In this document: positions 6,167-6,702 of the stretch, piece by piece | Layout: each line of letters starts with the position of its first letter | Numbering within the stretch: position 1 is the first letter of the stretch | Source of the DNA: an uncultured Oscillospiraceae bacterium | Lineage (GTDB): Bacteria > Bacillota > Clostridia > Oscillospirales > Oscillospiraceae | Direction: 5' to 3' | Assembly (NCBI GenBank): GCA_934675115.1 | Contig: CAKUPH010000103.1 | Coordinates: forward strand, 1 to 6,702 | Length of the DNA stretch: 6,702 bases | Made by a program: the position numbers and the translations under genes | The notes under the pieces: generated by a model | What the model was told of the DNA's origin: nothing | Databases searched by the model: none | Seen by the model: only the letters and a program-made list of their open reading frames with translations

Positions 6167-6238
6167 CTTAGGGAGAAAACGCGGATTCGACATCGAATGC
6201 AAAGGGCGCATTCTCGCTCATAGCGTTTTCCCCCTAAG
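6167..6238. repeat. 72-base inverted repeat with 16-base arms
   Basis: The arms 6167-6182 (CTTAGGGAGAAAACGC) and 6223-6238 (GCGTTTTCCCCCTAAG) match at 15 of 16 positions, with one A.C mismatch at 6174/6231. The 40-base interior holds two alternative small hairpins: ATTCGA/TCGAAT (6185-6190/6193-6198) and GAATGC/GCATTC (6195-6200/6208-6213). Confidence 0.75.
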
Positions 6239-6246
6239 AACCCCAT

Positions 6247-6298
6247 AAGGCGCGAGCGTTTCTGTGGAAACGCTGAAACCGCTGACGCGGCGCGCCTT
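6247..6298. repeat. Perfect three-way-junction palindrome
   Basis: The outer helix AAGGCGCG/CGCGCCTT (6247-6254/6291-6298) encloses AGCGTTTC/GAAACGCT with a TGTG loop (6255-6274) and CCGC/GCGG with a TGAC loop (6279-6290). Only the four bases GAAA (6275-6278) are unpaired at the junction. All helices are free of mismatches. Confidence 0.7.
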
Positions 6299-6320
6299 CC
6301 GGGAAAACCAGTTTTCCCGG
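6299..6320. repeat. 10-bp perfect hairpin
   Basis: CCGGGAAAAC (6299-6308) and GTTTTCCCGG (6311-6320) flank CA, directly after the three-way junction. Bases 6298 and 6321 could extend the stem by one pair at the expense of the junction helix. Confidence 0.75.
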
Positions 6321-6328
6321 AGACCCTT

Positions 6329-6346
6329 TCCGCCCTGCGGGGCGGA
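6329..6346. repeat. 7-bp GC hairpin with TGCG loop
   Basis: TCCGCCC (6329-6335) and GGGCGGA (6340-6346) close on TGCG. The same loop tetramer occurs in the hairpin at 6116-6127 (CGCC-TGCG-GGCG). Confidence 0.65.
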
Positions 6347-6631
6347 CGAAGAAATTCCCGTTTCTACCGACCGGCGCGGGGTAACAGGACACACGAAGCC
6401 GCTAATTCCCGCTGCCGCTCCAATGGAGCTTGTTAAAGTTGGTACGGCCCCAGATATGCGCCTACATTGCAAGTTTGCTCGTAGGTGCGGTAGCGCTAAC
6501 GAGCGCATTTCTCGCAAGTTAGCACCAGCGCAGCGGCAGCGGAAAGAGAACGCTAATGTTTTACCGAAGTAGTCGGCAAACCTTCTATGGCATGGCAATG
6601 TCAAAATTCTGCCAGTCCCCCTTATGGGGTA

Positions 6632-6652
6632 CACAGGGGATTATCCCCTGTG
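6632..6652. repeat. 9-bp perfect hairpin
   Basis: CACAGGGGA (6632-6640) and TCCCCTGTG (6644-6652) pair around TTA. A smaller CCCC/GGGG hairpin lies immediately upstream (6618-6629). Confidence 0.7.
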
Positions 6653-6661
6653 CGCTTCTTT

Positions 6662-6691
6662 GGTGACTTTCTGTGCGTACAGAAAGTTACC
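6662..6691. repeat. 13-bp hairpin near the window end
   Basis: GGTGACTTTCTGT (6662-6674) and ACAGAAAGTTACC (6679-6691) pair with a single G.T wobble around a GCGT loop. The preceding GCGCTTCTTTGGT resembles the flank of palindromic intergenic repeats seen in many bacterial genomes (recollection, not searched). The element may continue past the window. Confidence 0.7.
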
Positions 6692-6702
6692 CCAGCGGAG
6701 CG

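Larger units (their letters stand above)
6051..6702. other. Gene-free region packed with inverted repeats
   Basis: No credible protein or tRNA was found in these 652 bases; open frames here lack ribosome binding sites and family features. The region is instead a near-continuous chain of hairpins, listed separately where strong. Lesser ones are TTCGCC/GGCGAG around 6114-6129, GCGCCTAC/GTAGGTGC (6458-6465/6481-6488, one G.T), GCTAAC/GTTAGC (6495-6500/6518-6523), and CCCC/GGGG (6618-6621/6626-6629). A long-range 11-bp pairing joins 6409-6419 to 6532-6542. It may be a mosaic of dispersed palindromic repeats or a structured RNA. The sequence alone does not decide. Confidence 0.7.

Noticed and set aside
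5255..6223. 322-residue plus-strand open frame overlapping sdaAA
   Set aside because: It is a +1-type shadow of sdaAA, arginine- and glycine-rich, and runs into the hairpin region. sdaAA keeps the cluster cysteines in its own frame.
6264..6572. 102-residue plus-strand frame in the palindrome region
   Set aside because: GTG start in a hairpin loop, no ribosome binding site, and composition that follows the repeats. A repeat-derived frame is more likely than a gene.
6218..6634. 138-residue minus-strand frame in the palindrome region
   Set aside because: It starts at a GTG inside a hairpin, has no recognisable family and consists largely of translated inverted repeats. It is likely to be called a hypothetical protein by automatic tools.
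6051..6702. CRISPR array, tRNA or riboswitch
   Set aside because: There are no regularly spaced direct repeats, no cloverleaf with TTCGA-type arm and anticodon, and no known riboswitch core that I recognise.

Overview
The window looks like chromosome of a GC-rich, anaerobic, butyrate-type Clostridia, most likely Oscillospiraceae/Ruminococcaceae. That is inferred from strong AGGAGG ribosome binding sites, GC-rich third codon positions, AT-rich promoters, a crotonase gene preceded by a Rex-like operator, and a two-subunit iron-sulphur L-serine dehydratase. No species can be named from the sequence alone.

Layout. (1) Positions 80-856, minus strand: a crotonase / 3-hydroxybutyryl-CoA dehydratase (crt). 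A ribosome binding site at the extreme left edge suggests the operon continues leftwards. (2) Positions 857-1428: a divergent, AT-rich regulatory region. It holds an 18-bp near-perfect Rex operator (971-988), a weaker second copy (1123-1140) and a promoter for the rightward gene. (3) Positions 1429-2775: a CNNM/CorC-type membrane protein with CBS domains, closed by a strong intrinsic terminator. (4) Positions 2975-4393: pyruvate kinase with its own promoter (TTGCCA-17-TATGAT). (5) Positions 4534-6050: sdaAB-sdaAA, the beta and alpha subunits of L-serine dehydratase, two bases apart, then a hairpin terminator. (6) Positions 6051-6702: no credible gene, but an unusually dense run of inverted repeats. 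These include a 52-nt perfect three-way junction and 11-13 bp hairpins, and the run reaches the window end.

How it fits together. Pyruvate kinase (PEP to pyruvate, ATP) and serine dehydratase (serine to pyruvate and ammonia) both feed the pyruvate pool. Crotonase acts in the acetyl-CoA to butyryl-CoA route, which reoxidises NADH. A Rex box in front of crt would tie that sink to the NADH/NAD+ ratio. The proteins are ordinary members of known families. The parts most worth a second look are the redox operator and the palindrome array at the right end.
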